The notes beneath the pieces are model-generated. The model was not told the origin of the DNA. It worked only from the letters and a program-made list of their open reading frames with translations, and did not search any database. This document shows positions 1 to 7,853 of a stretch of 24,773 bases of DNA, one piece after another. This DNA is from Bacillota bacterium (lineage in GTDB: Bacteria > Bacillota > Limnochordia > Limnochordales > ZCTH02-B6). Both the position numbers and the translations under genes were made by a program. How positions within the stretch are numbered: the first letter of the stretch is position 1; each line of letters opens with the position of its first letter. Location of the stretch: contig PKQR01000016.1 of the NCBI GenBank assembly GCA_017578085.1, positions 1 to 24,773 on the forward strand, in the 5' to 3' direction.

Positions 1-775
1 CCGCGATGCCCGCCCGCACGTACTCCCGGCCGTTGGCCAGGGTGAAGGCCAACTCCTGCAGGGCCGTCGCGCCCGCCTCCCGGATGTGGTAGCCGCTGAT
101 GCTGATGGTGTTCCAGCGGGGTACGTGTTCCGCGCAGTAGGCAAAAATGTCCGTGATCAGCCGCATGCTCGGCTTGGGCGGAAAGATCCACTCGTTTTGC
201 GCGATGTACTCCTTCAGGATGTCGTTTTGGATGGTCCCCGACAGCTTGTCAAACGGGACGCCCTGCTTCTCCGCAACCGCCAGGTACATCGCGAAGATGA
301 CGATGGCCGGCGCGTTGATGGTCATGGACGTGGTGACCTGGTCCAGCGGGATTCCGTCAAACAGCGTCTCCATGTCCGCCAGGCTGGACACGGCCACCCC
401 CTCGACGCCCACCTCGCCCTCGGCTCTCGGGTGATCGGAGTCGTAGCCCATCAGCGTGGGCAGGTCAAAGGCGACCGAGAGGCCCGTCTGGCCTTCCTTC
501 AAAAGGTAGCGGAAACGCTGGTTGGTTTCCTCCGCGGTCCCAAAGCCCGCGAACTGGCGCATGGTCCAAAGGCGCCCGCGGTACATGGTCGCGTGGATGC
601 CGCGGGTGAACGGGTAGCACCCCGGATCTCCCAGATCCCGATTGTAGTCCAGCGCCGCGACGTCGTCGGGCCGGTAAAGCCCCTTGACGGCGACGCCGGA
701 CGTGGTGAGAAACCGCGGCTTGCGTTCCAGGCCGCTTTGTGCCGCGTGTGACAGGCGGTCCTGTGTACGGCTCAC
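1..775 (-). CDS. icmA: Acyl-CoA mutase large subunit, isobutyryl-CoA mutase type (3' part cut by window edge)
   Basis: This is the N-terminal 258 codons of a B12-dependent acyl-CoA mutase large subunit; the rest lies beyond position 1. The GTG start at 775 follows a G-rich ribosome binding site, and the frame stays open to the edge. Family motifs are plain: ATMYRGRLWTMRQFAGFGTA, GLSVAFDLPT, GTIQNDILKEYIAQ and SISGYHIREAGATA. The two residues that set substrate choice are Phe75 (codon 551-553) and Gln193 (codon 197-199), 118 residues apart. They line up with Phe80/Gln198 of isobutyryl-CoA mutase and Tyr89/Arg207 of methylmalonyl-CoA mutase. The residue matching the Asp that marks 2-hydroxyisobutyryl-CoA mutase is Ala. 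The likely reaction is isobutyryl-CoA to n-butyryl-CoA with adenosylcobalamin. A standalone large subunit needs a small B12-binding partner, which would be expected just past the edge. It is the last visible gene of the liv operon, 44 bp after livF. Confidence 0.85.
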   Translation of the reverse strand, partial: MSRTQDRLSHAAQSGLERKPRFLTTSGVAVKGLYRPDDVAALDYNRDLGDPGCYPFTRGIHATMYRGRLWTMRQFAGFGTAEETNQRFRYLLKEGQTGLSVAFDLPTLMGYDSDHPRAEGEVGVEGVAVSSLADMETLFDGIPLDQVTTSMTINAPAIVIFAMYLAVAEKQGVPFDKLSGTIQNDILKEYIAQNEWIFPPKPSMRLITDIFAYCAEHVPRWNTISISGYHIREAGATALQELAFTLANGREYVRAGIA

Positions 776-819
776 GCCCTATCCCCCCATCCAGCATACG
801 CCCCGGGCCGTCCCGGCAG

Positions 820-1680
820 CTACATGTAGCGCTTGCGCCGGCGATAGGCCTTGACATCCCGGTAGCTCTTGCGGGTTCCCGATTCGGTCAGCCCGAGGTA
901 AAACTCCTTCACATCTGGATTATTCTTGAGCTGTGCGACAGATCCCTCCTGTACGATACGGCCGTTCTCCATGATGTAGCCGTAGTGGGCCACGTTGAGG
1001 GCTGCCCGGGCGTTTTGCTCCACCAGCAGGATGGTGGTGCCACGCTCGGCGTTGATGCGCCGGACGATCGCGAAGATTTCCTGTACCAGCATGGGCGCCA
1101 GCCCCAAAGAGGGCTCATCCAGCAGCAAGAGCTGCGGCCGCACCATCAAGGCGCGCCCGATGGCCAGCATCTGCTGCTCGCCCCCGGAGCAGTAGCCGGC
1201 CAGCTGGTGGCGCCGCTCGTAAAGGCGGGGGAAGTAGTGATAGACCATTTCCATGTCCTGGCGGATCTGGCCGTCCCGCCGGGTCACGGTGCCGACCCGC
1301 AGGTTTTCCTCCACCGTCAGGTGCTTGAAGATGCGGCGCCCTTCCAGCACCTGGACGATGCCCGCCTGGACGACGGACGCCGGGTCCGCATTGGCGATGT
1401 CGCGCCCCTGGTAGATGATGCTGCCCTGGCGCACGCGGCCCTCCTCGGCGCTGAGCAAGCCCGAAATGGCCTTGAGGGTGGTGGACTTGCCGGCGCCGTT
1501 GGTGCCCAAGAGGGCGACGATCTGCCCCTTGGGCACTACGAGGGAGACGCCCTTGAGCACGAGGATGACGTCGTGGTAGACGACTTCGATGTTGTTGACG
1601 GTCAGTAGCGGTTCGGCCGCGCCCGGGGCCGCGGCCGGGGACCCCGCAAGCGGGGTCCCCAAGGTCGCTGGCTGCGTCAT
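820..1680 (-). CDS. livF: Branched-chain-type ABC transporter ATP-binding protein LivF
   Basis: One of the two cytoplasmic ATPases that power a Liv-type (HAAT family) importer. The 286-residue protein has Walker A GTNGAGKST near residue 58, the signature CSGGEQQ, Walker B LLLLDEPSLGLAP and a switch His region replaced by LLVEQN, the usual LivF form. The ABC signature starts with Cys instead of the common Leu. An Ala/Pro-rich extension of about 24 residues precedes the ABC fold, and its codons contain a perfect inverted repeat (1637-1660). The ATG at 1680 follows GGGAGAG. The C-terminal tail is basic and ends YRRRKRYM, slightly longer than usual. The gene lies 9 bp after livK and 44 bp before the mutase, so it is cotranscribed. 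The Liv family is known for Leu/Ile/Val but relatives carry amides, urea and aromatic or aliphatic acids, so the substrate is not fixed by this subunit. Confidence 0.93.
   Translation of the reverse strand: MTQPATLGTPLAGSPAAAPGAAEPLLTVNNIEVVYHDVILVLKGVSLVVPKGQIVALLGTNGAGKSTTLKAISGLLSAEEGRVRQGSIIYQGRDIANADPASVVQAGIVQVLEGRRIFKHLTVEENLRVGTVTRRDGQIRQDMEMVYHYFPRLYERRHQLAGYCSGGEQQMLAIGRALMVRPQLLLLDEPSLGLAPMLVQEIFAIVRRINAERGTTILLVEQNARAALNVAHYGYIMENGRIVQEGSVAQLKNNPDVKEFYLGLTESGTRKSYRDVKAYRRRKRYM
1637..1660. repeat. Perfect 24-bp inverted repeat inside the start of livF
   Basis: Arms of 11 bp (GGGGACCCCGC at 1637-1647 and its complement at 1650-1660) are separated only by AA. The element falls in codons 7-14 of livF, in the low-complexity N-terminal extension. 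In the mRNA it would form a very stable hairpin about 20 nt after the start codon. It could be a small dispersed palindrome that has been absorbed into the reading frame, or an expression-tuning hairpin between livK and livF. Confidence 0.8.
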
Positions 1681-1689
1681 CGTCTCTCC

Positions 1690-2871
1690 CTACTCGTAGT
1701 TGGGCGAAAACTCGCCGAGGAATACCAGCCGGTTCTGGTTCGCGTCCAGGCGGTACAGGTACAGGCTGTCGGCGCCCCAGTGCCGGTTGGGCCCGAAGGT
1801 GATGGGCGGCGTCAGGCCGCCGGCGTCGAAGTCCTTGATGGTCTCAAGGGCGTCCTTGACCGCGGCACCCGTAGGCGCCGAGGCCCGCTTGACCGCCTCC
1901 ATCAGCACCATGGCCGTCACGACGCCCTGCGTGTAGTGGGGCGGGCGCACGGCCACGTTGGGGTGGTAACGGGCGTTGAGGGCCTTGACAAACTCGATGC
2001 CCGGAACGTCCGTGTCCCAGGTCACGGCGGCCGAGGTGGTGATGAACCCGTCCGCGTTGCGGCCGGCCAAGTGCAACAGTTCCTCGCCGCCGGCGTAGTG
2101 GATGCCGAGGAACTGGGCCCGCAGTCCCTGCCGCCGGGCGTCCCGCAGGAACACCGACACGGGTTGCGCGACGTTCTGGAAGAAGACGTATTCGGCCCCG
2201 GCCCGCCGCAGCTCAAGCACTTGTCCTGTGGCGTCCAGCACGTCGGCGGGCAGCTCCTGCGATGCGACGACGTTCAAGCCCAGCTGTTCGGCGTAGGTTC
2301 GGCCGGCTTCCAGCGGCGAGCGGCCGTACGGGGACGGGTGGACGCTAAAGGCGATGCGGGGCGGTTGCGAACCCTTGTGCTGGCTCACCGCATAGTCAAT
2401 CAGCACCCGCATGTGGTTGTCGTAGTTGGTGCTGATGAAGAAGTTGTACTGGCCGGGCGGATCCAGAAGTCCCCGGTGGAACGACGCGGACAAGGCCGGC
2501 ACCTGGACGCGGTTGAGTTCGTCCATGAGCGCCAGGTTCGCACCGGTGCCCCAGGTGATGGCGCCGATGATGTTGTCCTCGCTGACAAACCGGCGCAGGG
2601 CCGTGAGGGCCGTCTGCGGGTTGTACTGGTCGTCGGTCCAGACCAGCTCGACGCGCACGCGGCCGAAGTTGGTGTCCACGATGCCGCCGTGCTCGTCGGC
2701 GAGCCACCGGAAGTAGTCGCGGATGCCGTCGCCGTAGTGGGCGCCGACGTCGCTGGTGGGTCCGGTGTAGGTCACGATGGCCCCGATTTTGACCGTGGGC
2801 ACATCTTGGGCCCAGACCGGCGCCGAGATCAACGCCACGATCACCAGCGCCAGCAGCGAAGCCGTTCGCAT
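1690..2871 (-). CDS. livK: Liv-type ABC transporter substrate-binding protein (secreted)
   Basis: Extracytoplasmic type I periplasmic-binding protein that delivers the ligand to the LivHM permease. The ATG at 2871 is chosen because it follows AAAGGGGATGTG and starts a clean signal peptide, MRTASLLALVIVALISAPVWAQ, with likely cleavage after AWA-type residues near 22. An upstream in-frame extension to 3003 has no ribosome site and would bury the signal. The mature protein begins VPTVKIGAIVTYTGPTSDVG, the typical first strand and loop of the family, and runs to 393 residues, a normal length. There is no lipobox Cys after the signal, so it is either released or held by another route; this is unusual for a monoderm. 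The ligand cannot be read from the sequence. Its operon partners, an acyl-CoA synthetase and a mutase of the isobutyryl-CoA type, favour a carboxylate or a branched-chain amino acid. Confidence 0.9.
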   Translation of the reverse strand: MRTASLLALVIVALISAPVWAQDVPTVKIGAIVTYTGPTSDVGAHYGDGIRDYFRWLADEHGGIVDTNFGRVRVELVWTDDQYNPQTALTALRRFVSEDNIIGAITWGTGANLALMDELNRVQVPALSASFHRGLLDPPGQYNFFISTNYDNHMRVLIDYAVSQHKGSQPPRIAFSVHPSPYGRSPLEAGRTYAEQLGLNVVASQELPADVLDATGQVLELRRAGAEYVFFQNVAQPVSVFLRDARRQGLRAQFLGIHYAGGEELLHLAGRNADGFITTSAAVTWDTDVPGIEFVKALNARYHPNVAVRPPHYTQGVVTAMVLMEAVKRASAPTGAAVKDALETIKDFDAGGLTPPITFGPNRHWGADSLYLYRLDANQNRLVFLGEFSPNYE

Positions 2872-2954
2872 TTGCACATCCCCTTTCCCCAAAATTCCGC
2901 CGGCCGCCGGCTGCCGGGCCTGTGAGCGGGCCCGCAGATACGCCGGCCGCGCGG

Positions 2955-4004
2955 TTAGTACCGGAAGGGCCAGGTGTTGAAATAGGTCTTGATCACGCGC
3001 CACCGGTCGGCGAGGCCCTGGGGTTCCAACATCAGGAAACCTACGATGATGAGCCCGAACACGGCAAAGCGCATAGCCAAAAACAAGTGGGTCGCCTGCG
3101 GCAGCACTTGGCTCATGTAGTCGGCCGCCACCCGCAGCCCTTCGGGCAAGACGGTGATGACCGTCGCACCCAGGATGGATCCCAGGACGCTCCCGAGGCC
3201 CCCGACGATGATCATGGCCAGGTACTCGACGGACAACAGCAGCGTGAAGCGCTCGGCGCTGACTACGCCCGATGCGTACGCCCAGAGGGCGCCGGCCACG
3301 CCGGCGTAGAAGGCGCTGATGGAAAAGGAAAGGAGCTTGTAGGCGAAGACGTTGATGCCCATGGCGGCCGCCGCCCGGTCGTTGTCGCGGATGGCCGTGA
3401 ACGCACGGCCGATGCGGGTGCGGAACAGGTTGAGGGCGGCGAAGACCGCGAGCACCGCCGTGACCAGCACCACGTAGTAGAAGAGGCGCTCCCGGTCCAG
3501 CACAAGCCCCCCGAGGGTCGCCTGCGGGACGGACAAATAAGACGTGCCGCCGCCGCGGCTATCAAACAGGTTGAAGGCAAACTGGAGGATGACCTGGGCG
3601 GCCAGGGTGGCCAGGGCCAGGTACAGGCCTTTCACCCGGAGCGAGGGTATGCCGAAAAACGCACCGGCCGCGGCCGCGACGGCACCCGCAACCGGGATCG
3701 CGAGCCAGAAGGGCAGGCCGGCCTGAGCCAGGAGCCCCGTCGCGTATGCGCCCAGGCCCATAAACGCGCTGTGGCCCAAGGAAATTTGGCCCGTGGAACC
3801 GGTGAGGATGTTGAGCCCCACGGCACCCACGATGAAAATTCCAATCAGAGTGAAAACGAAGACCAGGTACGGGCTGAGCCATAAGGGCAAGGTGGCCAGG
3901 AACAACAAGAGGACGGCCACCAAGACGCGCCCCGTGTCGTTGGGGAAGATGGTGGCCTCATCCACGTAGCGGGTCTTGTAGTTGCCGCAGGCCGAAAACT
4001 GCAC
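2955..4004 (-). CDS. livM: Liv-type ABC transporter permease LivM
   Basis: Membrane permease subunit that pairs with LivH. The protein has many hydrophobic segments and family motifs: VGLNILTGSTGQISLGHSAF near the first third, and GRAFTAIRDNDRAAAAMGIN, the cytoplasmic coupling loop that meets the ATPases. GTG at 4004 is preferred over the in-frame TTG at 4013 because GGGAGG lies 9 nt before the GTG but directly abuts the TTG; it gives 349 residues. A short leader with CGNYKTRY precedes the first helix, as in other LivM proteins. The last strand ends about 80 bp before the livK ribosome site. It belongs to the liv operon between livH and livK. Confidence 0.92.
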   Translation of the reverse strand: MQFSACGNYKTRYVDEATIFPNDTGRVLVAVLLLFLATLPLWLSPYLVFVFTLIGIFIVGAVGLNILTGSTGQISLGHSAFMGLGAYATGLLAQAGLPFWLAIPVAGAVAAAAGAFFGIPSLRVKGLYLALATLAAQVILQFAFNLFDSRGGGTSYLSVPQATLGGLVLDRERLFYYVVLVTAVLAVFAALNLFRTRIGRAFTAIRDNDRAAAAMGINVFAYKLLSFSISAFYAGVAGALWAYASGVVSAERFTLLLSVEYLAMIIVGGLGSVLGSILGATVITVLPEGLRVAADYMSQVLPQATHLFLAMRFAVFGLIIVGFLMLEPQGLADRWRVIKTYFNTWPFRY

Positions 4005-4099
4005 GCTGGCCAACCTCCCGTCATTTCCGCCGCACTCGGGCGTCTGCCGCCACGGCTGACAGCGCAGCGGTCACCGTTGCGTTGCCCAAGCCGCGCCGC

Positions 4100-4987
4100 T
4101 CACACCCGTTCGATTTCGACGGTGCCGAACAGGCCGTACGGTTTCATCATCAGGATCAGCACGAGCACCACGAAGGGCACCACCGATCTGAGGCTCACGC
4201 CCAGCACCGGATCGATGAAGCCGGCGGTCAGGTTTTCGAGGACCCCGATGAGCAGCCCGCCGACCACGGCTCCCGGCACGCTGTCAAGGCCCCCGACGAT
4301 GACGGCCGGGAAGACGAGGATGCCGATGGTGGAGAGGCCCTCAGTGCTCAAGCTGGTGATACTGCCCACCACGACGCCGGCGGCCACGGCGCTCACCAGC
4401 GCGATGCCCCATGACACGGCGAAGATCTTCCGGACGCTCACGCCCAGGGACAAGGCGGCCTGCTGGTCGTCGGCCACAGCCCGCATGGCCACGCCCAGCG
4501 TGCTGCGCTTGAAGAACAGGCTGAATAAACCCAAGAACGCCGCCGAGACGGCCAAGCCCAAGAGGTGCACGGGCGAGAGGTACAGGTCGCCGATGATGAT
4601 GGGCACGTCGGGCATGAACTCGGGGAACAAGAAGTACCCCGGGCCCCAGATGAGGTACATGACGCCTTTAATCACACTGGAGAGCCCGATGCTGACCATG
4701 ATGACGGCGATGACCTCTTTGCCGATGAGCGGCCGCAGCACCACGCGTTCGACGATGAGCCCCAGCACGAAGAAGCAGAGGAGCGTAAGGATGATGGCCG
4801 GGATGACCGGCAGGCGCAGGCTCGTCGCCAGGGCGAAGGCCACAAAGGTGCCGAGCGCCAGGAAATCGCCGTGGGCGAAGTTGAGGACGCGGCTTGCCTT
4901 GTAGATCAACACGAAACCCAGCGCCGCCAGGGCGTAAACCGAGCCGATGACGAGCCCGTTAACCAGCAGTTGCAACAGAAAGTCCAT
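4100..4987 (-). CDS. livH: Liv-type ABC transporter permease LivH
   Basis: Second permease subunit of the importer, 295 residues. It starts MDFLLQLLVNGLVIGSVYALAALGFVLIYKASRVLNFAHGDF, the hallmark of LivH, and contains the coupling loop STLGVAMRAVADDQQAALSLGV. The ATG at 4987 follows GGAGGAGGCCGGGT. An in-frame extension upstream to 5113 is only the shadow of the synthetase gene. The start overlaps the last 29 bp of the acyl-CoA synthetase gene, which points to translational coupling between the synthetase and the permease and supports a joint function. Confidence 0.93.
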   Translation of the reverse strand: MDFLLQLLVNGLVIGSVYALAALGFVLIYKASRVLNFAHGDFLALGTFVAFALATSLRLPVIPAIILTLLCFFVLGLIVERVVLRPLIGKEVIAVIMVSIGLSSVIKGVMYLIWGPGYFLFPEFMPDVPIIIGDLYLSPVHLLGLAVSAAFLGLFSLFFKRSTLGVAMRAVADDQQAALSLGVSVRKIFAVSWGIALVSAVAAGVVVGSITSLSTEGLSTIGILVFPAVIVGGLDSVPGAVVGGLLIGVLENLTAGFIDPVLGVSLRSVVPFVVLVLILMMKPYGLFGTVEIERV

Positions 4988-6920
4988 ACCCGGCCTCCTC
5001 CGCGGGAAGGGAGTGGATGGCCACCCGCACCTCCACTTCGGCCACGCGCCCGTCCTGGTAGTGGAAGGTGGTGCGCACGGGGATCTCCGCGCTGCCGTTG
5101 TACAGCGCCTCAAACAGCGGGCGGTAGCGCTGGGCGACCAGCGAACGGCGCACCTTGCCGGTGCGGGTCAGCTCCTCGTCGTCCGCGTCCAGGAGCTTGT
5201 ACAGCAGCGCGAAGCGGCGAATGCGGTGCTCCGGCTTGAGGCGGGCGTTGACCTGGGCCACCTCGTCCCGGATGAGCCGGGCCACTTCCGGCTTCTGGGA
5301 CAGATCGAGGTAGGTTGTGTAGGTCAGCTTGCGGTCTTCGGCCCACTTGCCCACCGTCTGGGCGTCGATGTTGATGAGCGCCGCCACGTACGGCAGCCCG
5401 TCGCCGAACACGACCGCTTCCTTAATGTAATGGCTGAACTTGAGCTTGTTCTCGATGAACTGCGGGCTGAAGACGTGGCCGTCCTGCGTGCGCATGACGT
5501 CGCCCAGCCGGTCGATGATGACCAGGTGGCCGTCGGGGTCCAGGTAACCCGCATCGCCCGTGTGCAGCCAGCCGTCGTCGATGGCCTTCTGGGTCGCTTC
5601 GTCCCGCCGGTAGTAGCCCCGGCAGACGATGTCGCCGCGGACCAGGATCTCGCCTTTATCGCTGACACGCACGTCTACGCCGGGAAACGGGGTGCCTACG
5701 GTTTCAAACTTGATGTCGCCGTCCCGGTGAAAGCAGAAGATCCCCGCGGTCTCCGTCTGGCCGTAGCCTTGCTTGAGGTTGATGCCGAGGGCGTGGAAAA
5801 AGCGGAAGACGTCGGGGCCCAAGGCGGCGCCCGCCGTGTACGCCTTGCGTAGCCGCAAGAAGCCGAGGCGATCCTGGATGAGGCGGTAGAGGGCAAAGTG
5901 GAAGAAGCGGTGGAGGAGCTTAAGCCCCGGGGGCACCGGCTGGCCGGCAAAACGCAGGTCGGCGACTTGCAAGCCGACCTTGAGCCCCCAGTCGAAGACT
6001 TTACGCTTGAGCCAGGTGGAGTCTTCCATCTTGACCCGGATCTGGCGCATCTGCGCCTCCCATACCCGCGGCGGGCTGAAGATGAGGTGGGGCCCGATTT
6101 CCCGCAGGTCGTGGTCGACGGTCTCGACTTCCTCGGGGCAGTTGACGGTGAAACCGGCCACCAGGCCGGTGGCGACGGCCATCATCTGCTCGCCCATCCA
6201 CGCCAAAGGAAGGAAGGACAAGTAGTTGTCGCCGGGCCGGAAACCCTCGATGGAGGCGAAGTTGCGTCCCATGACCAGCACATTGCGGTGGCTGAGCATG
6301 ACCGGCTTAGGCAAGTCCGTCGTGCCGCTGGAGAAGCACATGAGGCAAACCGCGTCCGGGTCGCCCGCGGCCACAAGCCGGTCGACTTCGCCCGGGTGCG
6401 CTTGCTCGCGCTCCTTGCCCAGCTCGAGGAGCTCGGCGAAGCTCATGAGCCACGGGTCGTGGCGGTAGCGGCGCATGCCCTTGGGGTCTTGGAAGATCAC
6501 CTGGCGCACCGCTGGGATCTGGTCGCGGACCTCAAGCAGCTTATCGACTTGTTCCTGGTCTTCGGCCAGCACGATGACGGCATCGGTCGCCTGGAGGCCG
6601 TAGGCGACCTCCCGGGCGACGCTGGACTGGTAGATGCCGGCGACCACGGCTCCGATGGCCTGGGCGGCCAGCTCCATGTAGTACCACTCGGGGATGTTGT
6701 CGGCGATGACGGCCACCGTTTCACCCGGCTTGACGCCCAGGGCTAGGAGCCCCTGGGCCGTCCAGCGCACATGCTGCTGGTACATTTCCCACGACACCTC
6801 GTTCCAGATGCCGTACTCCTTGTGCCGCAGGGCCGGGCGGTGCCTGTCGGGCCCGGAGGCCCGGGCCCACAAGAGCTTCGGCAAGGTGTCCGCGGTTTCG
6901 ACGGCAAATCCCAGCGTCAC
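4959..6920 (-). CDS. AMP-forming acyl-CoA synthetase, long-chain (FadD15-like) type
   Basis: A 653-residue member of the adenylate-forming ligase family, which activates a carboxylic acid with ATP and loads it on coenzyme A in the cytoplasm. Visible motifs are the A3 phosphate loop SSGTTDLPKPVMLSH (about 197-211), YGQTE (386-390), HTGDAGYLDPDGHLVIIDR with the adenosine-binding Asp, and RTGK near 586-589 holding the catalytic Lys of the mobile C-terminal domain. The size and the sequence after A5 resemble the bacterial long-chain class. The A3 loop has Asp where Gly follows the two Thr, and Pro where Gly or Ala usually follows Lys. The gene sits inside the liv operon: its start overlaps livG by 4 bp and its end overlaps livH by 29 bp, so it probably activates the imported acid. 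Chain length and branching preference cannot be read from the sequence. Confidence 0.88.
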   Translation of the reverse strand: MTLGFAVETADTLPKLLWARASGPDRHRPALRHKEYGIWNEVSWEMYQQHVRWTAQGLLALGVKPGETVAVIADNIPEWYYMELAAQAIGAVVAGIYQSSVAREVAYGLQATDAVIVLAEDQEQVDKLLEVRDQIPAVRQVIFQDPKGMRRYRHDPWLMSFAELLELGKEREQAHPGEVDRLVAAGDPDAVCLMCFSSGTTDLPKPVMLSHRNVLVMGRNFASIEGFRPGDNYLSFLPLAWMGEQMMAVATGLVAGFTVNCPEEVETVDHDLREIGPHLIFSPPRVWEAQMRQIRVKMEDSTWLKRKVFDWGLKVGLQVADLRFAGQPVPPGLKLLHRFFHFALYRLIQDRLGFLRLRKAYTAGAALGPDVFRFFHALGINLKQGYGQTETAGIFCFHRDGDIKFETVGTPFPGVDVRVSDKGEILVRGDIVCRGYYRRDEATQKAIDDGWLHTGDAGYLDPDGHLVIIDRLGDVMRTQDGHVFSPQFIENKLKFSHYIKEAVVFGDGLPYVAALINIDAQTVGKWAEDRKLTYTTYLDLSQKPEVARLIRDEVAQVNARLKPEHRIRRFALLYKLLDADDEELTRTGKVRRSLVAQRYRPLFEALYNGSAEIPVRTTFHYQDGRVAEVEVRVAIHSLPAEEAGYGLSVATAG

Positions 6921-7696
6921 GAAGCCACACCCGCCTCGTCTCCCAGGTAAGCCTCGATGACTCGGGGGTCCCGCGCCACCTCTGCAGGCCGGCCGGAGGC
7001 GATCACCTGCCCGAAGTTGAGGACGTACACCCGGGAGCTCAAGTCCATCACCACGTGCAAGTCGTGCTCGATGAGGATGATGGATGTGCCCCGCTCCTCG
7101 TTGACGTCCATGATGAAACGGGCCATGTCTTCCTTCTCCGCCACGGTCATGCCGGCCATGGGCTCATCCAAGAGCAGGAGCTTCGGCTCCAAGCACAAGG
7201 CGCGGGCCATTTCCACCCGCTTTTGTATGCCGTAGGCCAAGGTGCCGACGACCTTATGGCGGTAGGGCTCGAGCTCCATGAAGTCCAGGATCTCCTCGAC
7301 GAAGCGGCGGTTGGCGGCCTCCTCGGCCTGGGCGCGGCCGTAGTAGGCCAGCGCATGCGCGACACCGTAGCGCAGGTGCAGATGGCGTGCGAGGGTGAGG
7401 TTTTCGAGGACGGTCATGCCGCGGAACAGCTCGACGTTTTGAAACGCCCGCGCGATGCCGCGCCCGGCGATGACGTGAGGGGGCTGGCGGGTGATGTTGT
7501 ACCCCTCGAAGGTGATGGTGCCCGCCTGGGGGCGGTAGAAACCGTTGATGCAGTTGATGAGGCTCGTCTTGCCCGCACCGTTGGGGCCGATGACGGCCAC
7601 CAGTTCCCCGGCGTCCACGTGGAGATTGACGTCGACCAGCGCCCTGAGTCCACCAAACGAGAGGTTGAGTCCGGCGACCTCCAGCTGATGCGACAT
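6917..7696 (-). CDS. livG: Branched-chain-type ABC transporter ATP-binding protein LivG
   Basis: The second ATPase of the Liv importer and first gene of the operon. The 259-residue protein shows Walker A GPNGAGKTS, Q-loop RAFQNVELFRGMTVLENL, the insertion after it that is typical of LivG, signature LAYGIQKRVEMARAL (usually LSYGQQRRLE), Walker B LLLLDEPMAGM and switch His in LIEHDLHVVM. The start is placed at ATG 7696, which follows GGGAGAGTGCCC; an in-frame GTG at 7723 lacks a ribosome site. It overlaps the synthetase gene by 4 bp. Transcription is expected from the promoter at 7752-7780. Confidence 0.93.
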   Translation of the reverse strand: MSHQLEVAGLNLSFGGLRALVDVNLHVDAGELVAVIGPNGAGKTSLINCINGFYRPQAGTITFEGYNITRQPPHVIAGRGIARAFQNVELFRGMTVLENLTLARHLHLRYGVAHALAYYGRAQAEEAANRRFVEEILDFMELEPYRHKVVGTLAYGIQKRVEMARALCLEPKLLLLDEPMAGMTVAEKEDMARFIMDVNEERGTSIILIEHDLHVVMDLSSRVYVLNFGQVIASGRPAEVARDPRVIEAYLGDEAGVAS

Positions 7697-7751
7697 GGGC
7701 ACTCTCCCGGATGTTTTTGGCACCCAAGGAATAGTCAGCTAGTTACTGATC

Positions 7752-7780
7752 ATTCTATATGCACGATAGAAAGATGTCAA
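7752..7780 (-). promoter_or_regulatory. Sigma-A promoter of the liv/acyl-CoA operon
   Basis: On the minus strand TTGACA (7775-7780) and TAGAAT (7752-7757) are separated by exactly 17 bp, a near-perfect vegetative promoter. It sits in an AT-rich island of about 80 bp within otherwise GC-rich DNA, roughly 50 bp before the livG start. Repeats around it (7756-7767 and 7786-7810) suggest that a repressor controls it. Confidence 0.85.
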
Positions 7781-7810
7781 TCACGTCGTATAGATAATTA
7801 TATGTACGAT
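7756..7810. promoter_or_regulatory. Candidate operator repeats at the liv promoter
   Basis: TATATGCACGAT (7756-7767) and TATATGTACGAT (7799-7810) match at 11 of 12 positions and lie 43 bp apart, close to four helical turns. The first overlaps the -10/spacer of the promoter; the second lies just upstream of the -35. The second copy is also half of an imperfect 24-bp palindrome at 7786-7809 (TCGTA...TACGA, 20 of 24 positions symmetric). This is the arrangement expected of a dimeric repressor, perhaps of the TetR class that commonly controls acyl-CoA genes, but the regulator is not in the window. Confidence 0.5.
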
Positions 7811-7853
7811 TTGTTTGGATTCGAAATGTGGTGAGAGGCTCGGATACTCCTGG

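Noticed and set aside
86..751. Plus-strand open frame opposite the mutase
   Set aside because: The minus strand encodes an unmistakable acyl-CoA mutase; the plus frame is Arg/Val/Asp-rich shadow sequence.
1..775. Calling the mutase methylmalonyl-CoA mutase or 2-hydroxyisobutyryl-CoA mutase
   Set aside because: The carboxylate-binding Tyr/Arg are Phe/Gln, and the Asp and Ile typical of the hydroxyisobutyryl enzyme are Ala and Phe.
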